DNA of 35,557 nucleotides from JBHELG01 sp046263195 (GCA_046263195.1 JBHELG010000060.1:1-35557); one strand, 5' to 3'. Counted from the stretch's first letter, positions 16,124 to 24,906 are shown. Notes: generated by a model not told the origin, from the sequence alone. Made by a program: numbers and translations.

Positions 16124-17260
16124 ATGACGCAAGCCGATCTCGCAACCATGGAGCCCGCCGTGTCCGAGCTGTTCGAGGGGGGTGCCGAGCGGGGTTACCT
16201 CCTCATGTCCGAGTTGGACGACGCCCTCGAGATGACCTACGGCGGCGAGTGGGTCGCACCGGTCGCACGTGACCCCAGGATCGAGGTCGTGGACGATATC
16301 GGCGACGACAGCGAGGGAGTCGGCGAGGTCGCGATGACGATGTCGGACGACCCGGTTCGTGCCTATCTCGACGCTGCAGGCCGATACCACCTGCTCAACG
16401 CGGAAGAAGAGGCGAACCTCGCCAAGCGCTACCAGGCCGGTCTCGCAGCCGAGCGAATGGCAGCCGAAGGAGCAGCTCGAAACCCGCAGCAGCGCGCGCG
16501 TCTGCAGGCGATCCGCCGCGACGGCGAACGCGCCAAGGAGCGCCTCATTCGGCACAATCTGAGGCTGGTAGTGCCGCAGGCGAAGAAGTGGCTCGGACGT
16601 GACATTGACCTCATCGAGCTGATCCAGGAGGGGAACCTCGGCCTGATCCGCGCGGTCGAGAAGTTCGACCACACGAAGGGCTACAAGTTCTCCACCTACG
16701 CCGTGTGGTGGATCCGCCAGGCGCTGCAACGCGGCGTGTCGAGCAAGGCTCGCACGATCCGGGTCCCCACCCACATCTGGGAGACCGCCGCCAAGTTGCG
16801 CCGTGCCGAGGCGGATCTGCGCCAGCGTCTGGGCCGCGATCCGACGGACGAGGAGATCGCAATTCATCTCAATCTGTCCGTTGAGCGCGTCCAGGAGGTA
16901 CGTGAGGCCCTGCGTCATGCCGGCTCGCTCGACCAGCGCATCGGCGAGGATGGCGAAGCCACCCTCGGAGACCTGCTGCCCGACGCCGACGCCACTGACC
17001 CGCTCGCGTCCGTTTCCGAGACCGACGCCCGTGCACGCGTCGAGGGTGTGCTCGCCGATCTCGACGAGCGTGAGCGCGCCATCGTGGATCTGCGTTTCGG
17101 GTTCGCCGACGGCCAGCCGCACACCCTGGCGGAGATCGGCGAGCGCTTCGGGATGAGCCGCGAGCGCATTCGCCAGCTCGAGAAGCAGGCGCTGGCGAAG
17201 CTGCGTCACCCGTCGACGGGGGAGGATCTCGAGAGCCTGCTCGCGGCGCTGGCTGCCTGA
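16124..17260 (+). CDS. RpoD-like sigma-70 factor (primary or group 2)
   Basis: This 378-residue sigma factor recruits core RNA polymerase to -10/-35 promoters. Region 1.2 is DPVRAYLDAAGRYHLLNAEEE (76-96). Region 2 includes LIRHNLRLVV, LIQEGNLGLIRAVEKFD and FSTYAVWWIRQAL. Region 3 follows RTIRVPTHI. Region 4.2 is the helix-turn-helix TLAEIGERFGMSRERIRQLE with the typical KALAKLRH-like end. The N-terminus is short and acidic with only a trace of region 1.1, and no long Lys/Ala-rich extension, so it may be an alternative group 2 factor and not the housekeeping one. The start is chosen by AAGGAG. Confidence 0.93.
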   Translation: MTQADLATMEPAVSELFEGGAERGYLLMSELDDALEMTYGGEWVAPVARDPRIEVVDDIGDDSEGVGEVAMTMSDDPVRAYLDAAGRYHLLNAEEEANLAKRYQAGLAAERMAAEGAARNPQQRARLQAIRRDGERAKERLIRHNLRLVVPQAKKWLGRDIDLIELIQEGNLGLIRAVEKFDHTKGYKFSTYAVWWIRQALQRGVSSKARTIRVPTHIWETAAKLRRAEADLRQRLGRDPTDEEIAIHLNLSVERVQEVREALRHAGSLDQRIGEDGEATLGDLLPDADATDPLASVSETDARARVEGVLADLDERERAIVDLRFGFADGQPHTLAEIGERFGMSRERIRQLEKQALAKLRHPSTGEDLESLLAALAA

Positions 17261-17403
17261 AAGGGCCACTCTTCGTCCACAGAGCAGCCGCATCCCGGCG
17301 CCCCGGGCGACGACGCTCCTGGCAGTCTCGGAAGGAGTCCACCGCCTCCGCATCTCCACGACCGCGGAGGCTGGTGGTCTCTCCGAGGAGGCCGGCAGTG
17401 GTG

Positions 17404-17988
17404 ATGAGCTGGGACTCCGCCGAGGATTTTCTGCGACGCGAAGCGGAACGAGACCACGCGTCAGGGGTCCTGCCACGAGCTGTGATGATGGCATTCCACG
17501 GGGAAGATGCCCGCGCACTCGGCTTCTGCCGTCACACCCGGCCGGGCGAGCCCGACCTGGGCATGGCTCTGTTCGAGCTGGCCCAGTTCGCTCAACTGCT
17601 CCGCCCGGATCGTCTCCTGTGCGCGATGCCGGCCACCGTACGACCGCTGACAGCTGAACCCCTTGTCATGGGTACCCGTGCCCTCGCCGTCCAGAAACTG
17701 ATCCGGTCGGCTCGCAACCTGGTGGAGTCGGCTCGCCTGCTGCCCTACGGGCTCGAGGATGACGGGGCCCTCCGCTGGGAGGAACCCGTGACCATACCCG
17801 AGGCCGCGCCTGCCGACATGAGACGGACACTGCGGGCGGTGCTGCTGGCCGACTCGCCTCGATCCTGCCCGGATCTCGGTGCGGTTGCCGCGATGCTGGT
17901 CCGGTGGGGCCATCTCATCGCCGTGGCTCCGGGAGTTCTCGACCAGGACGTCTCGCGCTACCCCAACCATGACGACAGGATCTGCTGA
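17404..17988 (+). CDS. Conserved-looking hypothetical protein, family not recognised
   Basis: About 194 residues, soluble, with no signal peptide or membrane helix. It begins MSWDSAEDFLRREAERDHA and contains a hydrophobic, likely helical core (PDLGMALFELAQFAQLLRPD) and a run of possible strands and helices to ARLLPYGLEDDG. GAGGAGG at 17385-17391 sits 6, 9 and 12 bases from in-frame GTG 17398, GTG 17401 and ATG 17404, so the start is uncertain by two codons. It lies 140 bp after the sigma factor gene on the same strand, and could be a regulator or client of it, but no evidence shows this. Confidence 0.7.
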   Translation: MSWDSAEDFLRREAERDHASGVLPRAVMMAFHGEDARALGFCRHTRPGEPDLGMALFELAQFAQLLRPDRLLCAMPATVRPLTAEPLVMGTRALAVQKLIRSARNLVESARLLPYGLEDDGALRWEEPVTIPEAAPADMRRTLRAVLLADSPRSCPDLGAVAAMLVRWGHLIAVAPGVLDQDVSRYPNHDDRIC

Positions 17989-18018
17989 CAGGGGGCGAGC
18001 ACGTCAGGGGGCGGGATG

Positions 18019-18032
18019 CCCACGCCCGTGGG
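18019..18032. terminator. Possible bidirectional terminator hairpin
   Basis: CCCAC-GCCC-GTGGG at 18019-18032 lies between the convergent stops at 17988 and 18063. It has no T tract; assignment rests on position and perfect pairing. Confidence 0.35.
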
Positions 18033-18062
18033 TACGGCAACGCGTCGAGGTGGGGCCGTGTC

Positions 18063-18815
18063 TCAGCGCCCCGACGATTTGCACAGGTCACCTTCCGCTT
18101 GTCGGTCCTGTAGGCGGTAGACGTTGTAGGGGTGCCTGATCACCGGCTGGGCCACGTTGCGGACCGGGATCCCTCCAGGCGTGAGACCTCTCTCGACCCC
18201 ATGGTGAGCGTGGCCGTGGAACACGATGTCGGCGCCCGCCCGATCCACCGCCTCCGCCAGGAGATAACTGCCGAGGAAGGGGTAGATCTCGAGCCGTTCT
18301 CCCACGAGAGTCTCGGGAACCGGCGAGTAGTGCAGCAATGCGAGCCGGACATCCGCGTCGAGCTTCCCCAGTGCCTGCTCCAACCGCGTCGACAAGCGTC
18401 GGGTGCGAGCGACGAACGCCTTCATCTCGGGCTCACCGAAGTCCGCGCAGGTTGCTCCCGGAAACCCGCCACCGAAACCGATCGTCCCCGCGATCCCGAC
18501 CCTGACGCCGTCCACGTCGACCACCGTCGACGTTCCTTCGAGCACCCGAACGCCAGCGCCTTCGATGATGCGCGTGAACTCCTCCTGCCGTCCGGACTCG
18601 TAGTCGTGGTTGCCGAGCACGGCGATGACCGGCACGGGTGCTCCGTCGAGCTCACCCGCCAGCGCTTCGGCCTCTTCGCGCCGTCCTCGCCGGCTCAGGT
18701 CACCAGCGAGCAGGAAGAGGTCGGCCTGTTCCCCGAGCTGTGACAGATGCGGCGCAAGCGTTCCCGACGAGTCCTGCCCGAAGTGCAGGTCCCCGACGGC
18801 GGCGACTCGGATCAC
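18063..18815 (-). CDS. Calcineurin-like metallophosphoesterase
   Basis: This 250-residue cytoplasmic phosphoesterase has the full di-metal signature: GDLHFG (D9, H11), AGDLS, GNHD, HYSP and the C-terminal HGHAHHG. Such proteins hydrolyse phosphodiesters or phosphomonoesters of nucleotides, nucleic acids or proteins; the substrate cannot be told. The start is GTG at 18815, within the GTGA that ends the nucleotidyltransferase-BON gene, so the two are translationally coupled and may act on related nucleotidyl modifications. Confidence 0.9.
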   Translation of the reverse strand: MIRVAAVGDLHFGQDSSGTLAPHLSQLGEQADLFLLAGDLSRRGRREEAEALAGELDGAPVPVIAVLGNHDYESGRQEEFTRIIEGAGVRVLEGTSTVVDVDGVRVGIAGTIGFGGGFPGATCADFGEPEMKAFVARTRRLSTRLEQALGKLDADVRLALLHYSPVPETLVGERLEIYPFLGSYLLAEAVDRAGADIVFHGHAHHGVERGLTPGGIPVRNVAQPVIRHPYNVYRLQDRQAEGDLCKSSGR

Positions 18816-19777
18816 GAGACCTCCTCCACGCCGACGGAGTTGTCCAGCGTGCGTACTTTGGCCCGGTTCTCGACCCGCCTACCGGGCACGAGCTCCGCGA
18901 CGACTTCGGTGAGCGCGTCGCGTCGCTCCCGCGTCGCGACCTCTCCCGTGATGAGGATGGTTCCCTCGTATTCGGTGAGTCCGACATCGACGTCGCATAC
19001 GCGGTGGTCATTGCGCAAGCGGTCGCGGAGAGCCTGCATCTCGTCGGGCTCGGGCTCCGGCCCGGGGGTGGCAGCAGCGTCGACGGTCTCCTGCGAGGGC
19101 CTGACCGACGTCTCTGCGCCCGGGCGCGAAGAGCCCTTCGTATAGATGCTGTGGAACAGCCGTTCGATGACGGCGTCGGGAACGGCGATGTCGTCCGCCT
19201 GCGCGTAGAGGAGCAGGCTCAGGAGGCTACGCACCGCCCGTCGTGAGCGGAGCAGGAGGTAGTCCCAGTCGATCTCGGCGTTGGCCAGCAGAGCGAGGGC
19301 ATCGAACCAGTGGTAGGCGGTCTCCTCGCGGAAGGCGGAGACCTTGATGATGACGAGATCCTCCGGAGGCAGGAGGCGCACCCGCTCGCCCTTGAAGCTC
19401 GTCTCGATCGACCGGCGCAGCATCTCGTCGTCGAGGTAGCTGCCGTGGCTGCGGAAGATGAGGTCGACCAGCACCCCGTTCTTCGTGGCCTTGAAGAGCC
19501 AGGTGGGATTGGTCTCCTCCACGTCGAACCCGGCCTCCCCGAGTGATTCGAGGGCGCGACGCGTGTCGTTGGGGCGCAGGAAGACGTCGATGTCGTGGGT
19601 CCAGCGGGGCCGGCCGAGTACGGCGATGGCGAGCCCACCCATGAGCACGTGGGGGACCCCAGCGCGCTCGAGCACGTCGAGCGCTTCGCGTAGGACGTCG
19701 AGGAACTGACGGTCCGTATCGGTGTCGGGTGCGACGAGGCGCAGTAGTTCGCCCGATGTCGTCTCTTCGTCTGACAC
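18812..19777 (-). CDS. Nucleotidyltransferase-like protein fused to a BON domain
   Basis: This 321-residue protein has an N-terminal nucleotidyltransferase fold of the minimal/AbiEii-related type: MGGLAIAVLGRPRWTHDIDV includes the conserved GG, the Arg and the DxD metal site, and EDLVIIKVSAFREE resembles the later part of the domain. After a Pro/Glu linker near 220-245, the C-terminus is a BON domain (LRNDHRVCDVDVGLTEYEG and ITGEVATRERRDALTEVV), a fold usually found in envelope proteins. There is no signal peptide. GTG at 19777 follows GGGGGG. This fusion is unusual, and its target is unknown. Confidence 0.82.
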   Translation of the reverse strand: MSDEETTSGELLRLVAPDTDTDRQFLDVLREALDVLERAGVPHVLMGGLAIAVLGRPRWTHDIDVFLRPNDTRRALESLGEAGFDVEETNPTWLFKATKNGVLVDLIFRSHGSYLDDEMLRRSIETSFKGERVRLLPPEDLVIIKVSAFREETAYHWFDALALLANAEIDWDYLLLRSRRAVRSLLSLLLYAQADDIAVPDAVIERLFHSIYTKGSSRPGAETSVRPSQETVDAAATPGPEPEPDEMQALRDRLRNDHRVCDVDVGLTEYEGTILITGEVATRERRDALTEVVAELVPGRRVENRAKVRTLDNSVGVEEVS

Positions 19778-19890
19778 TTGCCCCCCTTACGAGATCTCCA
19801 CTTGCCGCGCACGGAGTCGCGCTGTGCTGGTGCGACCCGCGTAAGGTACGGGAAAACGTGTCCGCCGACCCGGTTGCCGTCGGCCGTTGC

Positions 19891-21180
19891 TCACCCCGTC
19901 CCGTCAGGCCCTTCGCGGTCGAGGGGTTCGAGAGCCCGCGTGACGTCGCAATGGATCACAGCGTCGAACTGGGCTGCCAGCCAGGCGTTGAAGTAGTGGC
20001 TGTGCCGCTCACTCTCGGGGCGGTAGATGACCCCGATGGCCCGCTCCAGGCGGGGACCGTGGAGCGCGTCGCCCAAGGCCTGGGCGCCCAGGTCGAACCA
20101 GAAGCGGTCGCAGCCGACCTCGTGCAGCAAGGCCTCGTAACTGTCGGGGAGTCCCGGCCGGACGGTCTTGCGTTCCACCGGCCGGTCCCAATCGGAGGCT
20201 GCGGTGACCTCGCCGCTGTAGGTCGTGAACCCGATGTTCACTGCGTTCTCCCCGTGCCGCTCGCGTACGAGCTGGCCGAGGTTCAGCTCCCCGCGCCTTT
20301 GACCCATCTCAGTGGCGCGCGCGTCCCCGAGGTGGGAGTTGTGAGCCCAGACGACGACCTTCGGGTGGCGGACGCGCTGCGAGAGGTGGTTGACAAGAGA
20401 GTCCAGGGTGTCAGCCATGTGTGTGTCACGCAGGTTCCAGGATTCGTCACGACCCCGGAAGATCGAGCGGTAGTAGCGCTCGGCGTCGGCCACGAGACGG
20501 GCGTTCTGGTGCGCGTTGAAGAAGGCGTCATCGGGTAGGCGGCCGTCACGACTGGCGTAATCCGCGGCCTTGCGCTGCAACTCGACGAGCTGGGTGACGA
20601 CCTCGTCCTCGCACGGATCCGTCCAGCCGGCCGCGGTGGCGTAGCCGTAACGCTGACCGTCCGCATCGACGTGATCGAAGCAGGCGTAGCGCTGCCGGGC
20701 TCTGGCAGCTGCGTCCGGGTCCACCCTCTCGAGGTAGTCGAGCACCGCCTCGATCGAGGTGTAGAGGCTGTAGAGGTCGAGCCCGTAGAAGCCGACCTGA
20801 TCAGCACGGTCCTCCTGCGAGGCGTTGTGGTCCGCCAGCCAGGCGACGAACTGCGCCACCACGGTGTTGCGCCACATCCACCTCGGGAAGCGCCTGAACC
20901 CGCCCAAGGCCTCCTCGGCAGCAGCATCGTCAGTTTCTCCGCGCACGTAGTGGTTGACCCGGGCTGCATCAGGCCAGTCAGCCTCGACGGCGACCGCGTT
21001 GAATCCTCGTTCTGCGATCAGGCGGCGTGTGAGCTCGCAGCGCAACGCGTAGAACTCGTGCGTCCCATGCGAAGCTTCCCCGATCAGCACGAACCGGGCG
21101 TCACCGGTGAACTCGACCAGTTCGTCCGGCGCCCGGTCGTCGTCGGACAGGGGACGGGCGTGCCTGCGCAGCGTCTCCAC
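19891..21180 (-). CDS. Erythromycin esterase family protein
   Basis: This 429-residue protein matches the EreA/succinoglycan-biosynthesis-protein family. The N-terminal metal/active-site motif GEASHGTHEFY is near residues 34-44, followed by AVEADWPDA, FYGLDLYSLYTS and the later VVWAHNSHLGDARA. EreA hydrolyses the macrolide lactone, but most chromosomal homologues, including this one next to no resistance gene, have unknown substrates; a phosphoribosyl-type or lipid substrate is equally possible. The start is GTG at 21180 and the ribosome site is weak. It has no signal peptide. Confidence 0.86.
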   Translation of the reverse strand: METLRRHARPLSDDDRAPDELVEFTGDARFVLIGEASHGTHEFYALRCELTRRLIAERGFNAVAVEADWPDAARVNHYVRGETDDAAAEEALGGFRRFPRWMWRNTVVAQFVAWLADHNASQEDRADQVGFYGLDLYSLYTSIEAVLDYLERVDPDAAARARQRYACFDHVDADGQRYGYATAAGWTDPCEDEVVTQLVELQRKAADYASRDGRLPDDAFFNAHQNARLVADAERYYRSIFRGRDESWNLRDTHMADTLDSLVNHLSQRVRHPKVVVWAHNSHLGDARATEMGQRRGELNLGQLVRERHGENAVNIGFTTYSGEVTAASDWDRPVERKTVRPGLPDSYEALLHEVGCDRFWFDLGAQALGDALHGPRLERAIGVIYRPESERHSHYFNAWLAAQFDAVIHCDVTRALEPLDREGPDGTG

Positions 21181-21283
21181 GGTAACGATGTGCTCGTCGT
21201 CGTGTCTGTTGTGCCCAGGCTAGGGGATGCGCGGAGTTGGGCGGGGGCGGCTCGCGAACGAAGGTGCTTTACCCTCTTGCGCC

Positions 21284-22342
21284 ATGGCCTCCTCAGCGAC
21301 GGCGCGTCGTCGACCTCATCCTGAGCCCCGCCATCCCTGCGGATTGCCGTCCCTGCCCGCGGTCGTGGCCGGCCTGCTCTGGATCCTGGTCTCGGGCTGT
21401 GCCCCTGATCGCCCCCCTCCCGCCGGGCTGCCCGCGGCCTCGGCTCCTGGGTCGCCGTCGGGCCGCTGTGGGCCGGGAACCCTGCCGCCTCAGCGCGCCA
21501 TGACACGACAGGTCGAGGTGGCCGGAGCCGTACGCACCTACCTGCTCGCGCTGCCCTCCTCCTACTCGAGCGCGCGACCGGCCCCACTCATCTTGAACTT
21601 CCACGGCTTCGGGTCGAACGCGGACCAGCAGGCGGCGTACAGCCGGCTCAACGAGCTCGGCTCCGAGCGTGGTTTCGTCGTCGTCACCCCCCAGGGCAGC
21701 GGATCGCCCGCCCGCTGGACGCTGCCAGGCACGATCCCCGGCAGCGACGAGGTCGCCTTCGTGCGGGCTCTGCTCGACGAGTTGCACGAGCTGTGGTGCA
21801 TCGACGACGGGCGCGTCTACGCCACCGGCATGTCAAACGGGGCAGCCTTCTCCGCGCTGCTCGCTTGCCGCCTGGAGGGTCGAATCGCGGCCATAGCCCC
21901 GGTCGCGGGGATAAACCTGGTGGAGCCGTGCGAGTCGCCGGTTCCCGTGTCCGTCATCGCCTTCCATGGCACGGCCGATTCCGTCGTGCCCTTTGCTGGT
22001 GGCCGCATCGCCGACAGGTTCGTGGTCCGCTCGGTTCCCGGTGCCGTCGCCGAGTGGGCCACCCATGGCCGCTGCGTCCCGGACGCGGAGGAGGTGAGGA
22101 TCGCGGCAGGTGTACGCCTTCGGGCCTACGACGCCTGCCCTGGAGGGATCGCGGTTCGCCTCTACATCGTCGATGGGGGCGGCCACACGTGGCCCGGCTC
22201 CCCGGCTCTGCCAAGTCTTGGTCCCGTCACCCACCAGATAGACGCATCACGGCTTCTGCTCGACTTCTTCAGCGACCATCCCCGCCCCACGGGATCACTG
22301 GCTCCCCTTCGGACATCCGCGCCCGCGTTCGAGGGACAGTGA
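21284..22342 (+). CDS. LpqC-like lipoprotein esterase (feruloyl esterase / PHB depolymerase family)
   Basis: This 352-residue secreted alpha/beta hydrolase is anchored to the outside of the membrane. The lipobox LVSGC places the lipidated cysteine at residue 39 after the hydrophobic stretch PAVVAGLLWILV. The oxyanion region is NFHGFGSN, the nucleophile is S184 in GMSNGA, and the catalytic His is in GGGHTWPG near the C-terminus. Family members cut ester bonds in plant-polymer or polyhydroxybutyrate substrates. ATG at 21284 is chosen to fit the signal peptide; the ribosome site is weak. It is convergent with msrA, 30 bp apart. Confidence 0.88.
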   Translation: MASSATARRRPHPEPRHPCGLPSLPAVVAGLLWILVSGCAPDRPPPAGLPAASAPGSPSGRCGPGTLPPQRAMTRQVEVAGAVRTYLLALPSSYSSARPAPLILNFHGFGSNADQQAAYSRLNELGSERGFVVVTPQGSGSPARWTLPGTIPGSDEVAFVRALLDELHELWCIDDGRVYATGMSNGAAFSALLACRLEGRIAAIAPVAGINLVEPCESPVPVSVIAFHGTADSVVPFAGGRIADRFVVRSVPGAVAEWATHGRCVPDAEEVRIAAGVRLRAYDACPGGIAVRLYIVDGGGHTWPGSPALPSLGPVTHQIDASRLLLDFFSDHPRPTGSLAPLRTSAPAFEGQ

Positions 22343-22372
22343 GCGCGCGCGACCTCCGGAATGGAGCGGGAG

Positions 22373-22870
22373 CTAGGGGCTGCTGTCCCCTGCGAGTTCG
22401 AGGGTGCAGCTGGCCAGACCACGCTTCTCCAGATAGCGCTGGTGGTAGTCCTCAGCGGGCCAGAAGCGCGAGGCCGGTTCGACTGCGGTGACGACCGCGC
22501 GGCGCAGCCGCCCCGACGCCTCCAGGGCCCGCTTCGACGCTTCGCCGGCAGACCGCTGCTCCTCGTCGTGGAAGAAGATGACCGATCGGTACTGGGTTCC
22601 TATGTCGGGGCCCTGACGGTTGAGGGTGGTGGGATCGTGAATCGACCAGAAGACGTCGAGGAGATCCTCGTATGAGACCCGACCAGGGTCGTAGTGCACC
22701 TGGACGACTTCCGCGTGACCGGTGCGGTCGGTGCAGACGTCCCTGTAGCTGGGATTGTCCAGCGTCCCCCCCATGTAGCCGACCTCGGTCGCGGTAACCC
22801 CTTCAAGCTGACGGAAGGCCGCTTCGACTCCCCAGAAGCAGCCCCCACCGAACGTCGCAGTCTTCGTCAC
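22373..22870 (-). CDS. msrA: Peptide-methionine (S)-S-oxide reductase
   Basis: This 165-residue cytoplasmic repair enzyme reduces methionine-S-sulfoxide. The catalytic motif GGCFWG puts the nucleophile at C11. The rest is typical: VGYMGG, YRDVCTDRTGHAEVVQVHYDP, HDPTTLNRQGPDIGTQYRS and EDYHQRYL. A resolving-cysteine candidate is near the C-terminus (GLASCTLE). GTG at 22870 is chosen because AGGGAG lies eight bases upstream; an ATG at 22900 is possible. Confidence 0.94.
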   Translation of the reverse strand: MTKTATFGGGCFWGVEAAFRQLEGVTATEVGYMGGTLDNPSYRDVCTDRTGHAEVVQVHYDPGRVSYEDLLDVFWSIHDPTTLNRQGPDIGTQYRSVIFFHDEEQRSAGEASKRALEASGRLRRAVVTAVEPASRFWPAEDYHQRYLEKRGLASCTLELAGDSSP

Positions 22871-23026
22871 CGGTCGTCTCCCTGCTTCGTCTGACAGCAT
22901 CACCGACCCGGAGAACACGCGGCGGCCGGGATCCGTTCCACCCGCCGTCTGCGCAAGGGCGCCGCTGGGCTGTTCGTTGGCGTCCGTCGGCCTGCCCGTG
23001 GTGGCGACGAAGGGGGAGGGCAGGCA

Positions 23027-23593
23027 TCAACTCCCCGCTGAGGAGACGGTCAGCATGCCGGCCGCGACCAGTGCGACGCTCGATGGCTTGAACCACCGCA
23101 GCAGGCGCCGTACCGCCTCGTCCCACGCCTCCTCCCGGCCATTCCAGTAACGCGTCCATGAGGGTGCGGCCCGCCCGAGCGCGAACCCGCAGGCCGCGGC
23201 AAATGCGGTCATGGGCTCGAATCGCAGCAGGGCTATACCGCTTGCGAGCACGTAGGTGGAGGAGGCGCTGATGTAGGTACGGAAGCCCAGCCCGAGTTCG
23301 AAACCGAACCTGAGGGAGCCTCTGGCCAGTCCTGCTGCGAAGACCTCACGGGGAACCTGTCGCTGGGGCTGGGGCAAAGGAATCGCGTCGACTCCGAACT
23401 CTCGCAGCAGCGCCAGTACGGCGACGCCGAGGAAGAGGGAGGAGCGCAATGGAAGAGGTAGTGGCGAAAAGAGCCCATTGACGACGAGTAGCAGCGCCGC
23501 GGTCGTGAGGGCCCCGGCGAGCAGACCACAGGTCAGAGCGGTGAGGGCCCGGCTCTGCTGTGATCTTGTTCGCCAGACTGGCGAGGTCAGCAC
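23027..23593 (-). CDS. Predicted multi-pass membrane protein at the end of the Mau-like operon
   Basis: About 188 residues with hydrophobic segments near ALTCGLLAGALTTAALLLVV, SLFLGVAVLALL, YVLASGIALL and MTAFAAACGFALG, suggesting four membrane helices. Two intramembrane cysteines (one in LTCGLL, one in AACGFA) are in positions that could pair. The family is not recognised. TTG 23596 and GTG 23593 are adjacent start candidates with no good ribosome site, so translation probably depends on the upstream 76-residue gene ending 18 bases away. Its place in the operon suggests a role with the secreted Cys-rich protein, but this is inference. Confidence 0.68.
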   Translation of the reverse strand: MLTSPVWRTRSQQSRALTALTCGLLAGALTTAALLLVVNGLFSPLPLPLRSSLFLGVAVLALLREFGVDAIPLPQPQRQVPREVFAAGLARGSLRFGFELGLGFRTYISASSTYVLASGIALLRFEPMTAFAAACGFALGRAAPSWTRYWNGREEAWDEAVRRLLRWFKPSSVALVAAGMLTVSSAGS

Positions 23594-23611
23594 CAAGCTG
23601 CTGTTGTAGCT

Positions 23612-23842
23612 TCAGACCGACCCGGAGAGGCCGAAACCGCCGACCATTCCGGAGAACAAAGCAGCGGCAACCGCCTCTCGCCGTAGGATCGCGGCACCGG
23701 CCGCGACGAGCATGAGAATCCCCGTGAGTCGCGGATGCGTGAGGCACCACCTCGCGTAGCTCGTGAAGTTCACCCGTGGCGACACCGGTGGGAGATCGCC
23801 TGTAGACGGCGTCGGAGGCGGGAGGAACTGCTCAGTATTCAT
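23612..23842 (-). CDS. Small membrane protein (76 residues) overlapping the Cys-rich gene
   Basis: The N-terminal half is polar and Pro-rich (MNTEQFLPPPTPSTGDLPP); the C-terminal half has one or two hydrophobic stretches (LTGILMLVAAGAAIL and AALFSGMVGGFGLSG). The ATG at 23842 lies inside the last codons of the Cys-rich gene (11-base overlap in another frame), which favours coupled translation. No family is recognised. Confidence 0.65.
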   Translation of the reverse strand: MNTEQFLPPPTPSTGDLPPVSPRVNFTSYARWCLTHPRLTGILMLVAAGAAILRREAVAAALFSGMVGGFGLSGSV

Positions 23843-24374
23843 AGCATTCCGAGTCGAAGCAATCGCATGCGTTCACGTGGCGGCAGACGGTGTTGATCCA
23901 GCCTCTCGAGGTGAGGGTTTTGCCGTCGTGACACTTGTAGGTGATGCCGCAATAGCAGCATCCGCACTCTCCACCGAACCGCCAAATCCAGCCGTCCGCC
24001 CAGCCTCCATGGCACTGGTTTGCCCGCAGCCGGTAATCACCACCGTTCCAGTGCCAGCCACTTTCGTTACAGCAGTAACCATCGTCTATCCCGTCGCAAA
24101 CCGGGCTCGGGCCGCAGCCCGGCTCGCACTCGTGTCTGGACGCGTAGCCCGGGCAGGCGTTGAACAGGTCATAACCGTCCGCCAGGGCCTCTCTCGCCGG
24201 TCGAAATATCTTCAACGACGACAGGCCCAGTGTCGTGCCTCCGATCGTTACGGCTCTCAGGACGTCGCGCCGCGTCCACGTGCGGGTTCGTTCCAGACGT
24301 CGATGGGCCAGGTGCCCGTTGGGAGGCCGTTTCCCCCGTAGGGGCACGATCAGGGGATCATTTCCGAAACTCAT
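23832..24374 (-). CDS. Tat-exported cysteine-rich protein, 16 Cys, cargo of a MauE/MauD-like cassette
   Basis: This 180-residue protein has a twin-arginine signal: TRRDVLR at 34-40, then a mild hydrophobic segment and an A-X-A-type site near 63-65. The mature part of about 115 residues carries 16 cysteines (74, 83, 87, 93, 101, 102, 121, 137, 139, 140, 142, 148, 164, 170, 172 and 177), enough for eight disulfides, plus six Trp residues, three of them in GGWADGWIWRFGG. This recalls the methylamine dehydrogenase light chain (MauA: export signal, six disulfides, Trp-derived cofactor, needs MauD and MauE), but no MauA motif aligns, so I do not call it MauA. It overlaps the MauD-like gene by ATGA and the next gene by 11 bases. 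Confidence 0.85.
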   Translation of the reverse strand: MSFGNDPLIVPLRGKRPPNGHLAHRRLERTRTWTRRDVLRAVTIGGTTLGLSSLKIFRPAREALADGYDLFNACPGYASRHECEPGCGPSPVCDGIDDGYCCNESGWHWNGGDYRLRANQCHGGWADGWIWRFGGECGCCYCGITYKCHDGKTLTSRGWINTVCRHVNACDCFDSECYEY

Positions 24375-24892
24375 CCGGTGATCTCCTGCAGCGCCAGTGC
24401 GGACGTCACGGCGTCTCTCAGCGCTTCCGTGGAGCCCACAGCACGACCGGATGTCTCGTTCCGCACGCGGTCGACTATGAGGAGATACGGAGTGACGCTG
24501 ATGCCGATTGCTTCCGTCCACCGCTCAGCGTGCGGCAGCACCGGAAGGTCATGCCCGAGCCCGACCAGGCTCCTGCCGTCGCCGAGAGCCGCAAGGGAGA
24601 AGCTCGCATCTCCCTGCGAGTGAGATCGCGCGAGTTCCAGGTACGTGGGGAGGATACGGTGACAGGTCCCGCACGATTCTCCGACCACGAGAACCAGAGC
24701 GAACCGTCGTGCCGGGTCGACCACCTGCCGCAGGACTTCCTGTGGAGGAGGCATGAGGCGTGCCTTGGCCAGTGGCCTCTGACCCCCCCACCCGGCGAGC
24801 AGGCTGACCTGTCGCACAAGGTGGGATACCACGAAGGCGAGCAAGGCGATTGCGATCCAGGCCACCAGGACGGCAGCTGTCGTGAAACTCAC
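24371..24892 (-). CDS. MauD-like membrane-anchored thioredoxin-fold protein
   Basis: This 173-residue protein has an N-terminal membrane helix (about 5-27, AAVLVAWIAIALLAFVV) and an external thioredoxin-like domain. The active site CGTC is at 74-77 (VVGESCGTCHRILP) and the cis-Pro motif is VTP at 133-135. This layout matches MauD, which with MauE forms or isomerises disulfides in the methylamine dehydrogenase light chain. GTG at 24892 is chosen because AGGGGG precedes it and the helix begins directly after it; an open frame upstream only re-reads the 42-bp repeats. Its stop overlaps the start of the Cys-rich gene by ATGA. Confidence 0.85.
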   Translation of the reverse strand: MSFTTAAVLVAWIAIALLAFVVSHLVRQVSLLAGWGGQRPLAKARLMPPPQEVLRQVVDPARRFALVLVVGESCGTCHRILPTYLELARSHSQGDASFSLAALGDGRSLVGLGHDLPVLPHAERWTEAIGISVTPYLLIVDRVRNETSGRAVGSTEALRDAVTSALALQEITG

Positions 24893-24906
24893 CGCTGTTC
24901 CCCCTG

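Noticed and set aside
15866..17518. 550-codon minus-strand open frame
   Set aside because: Antisense to the sigma factor gene, with no recognisable domain.
18812..19777. MNT-HEPN or AbiEii toxin-antitoxin
   Set aside because: No HEPN or AbiEi partner; the domain is fused to BON and coupled to a phosphoesterase.
19891..21180. Acquired macrolide-resistance gene
   Set aside because: No mobile element or resistance neighbours and base composition like its surroundings; a housekeeping homologue is more likely.
23832..24374. Methylamine dehydrogenase light chain (mauA)
   Set aside because: Cys spacing and Trp contexts do not match the light chain and there is no heavy-chain gene; only the logic of the cassette is similar.
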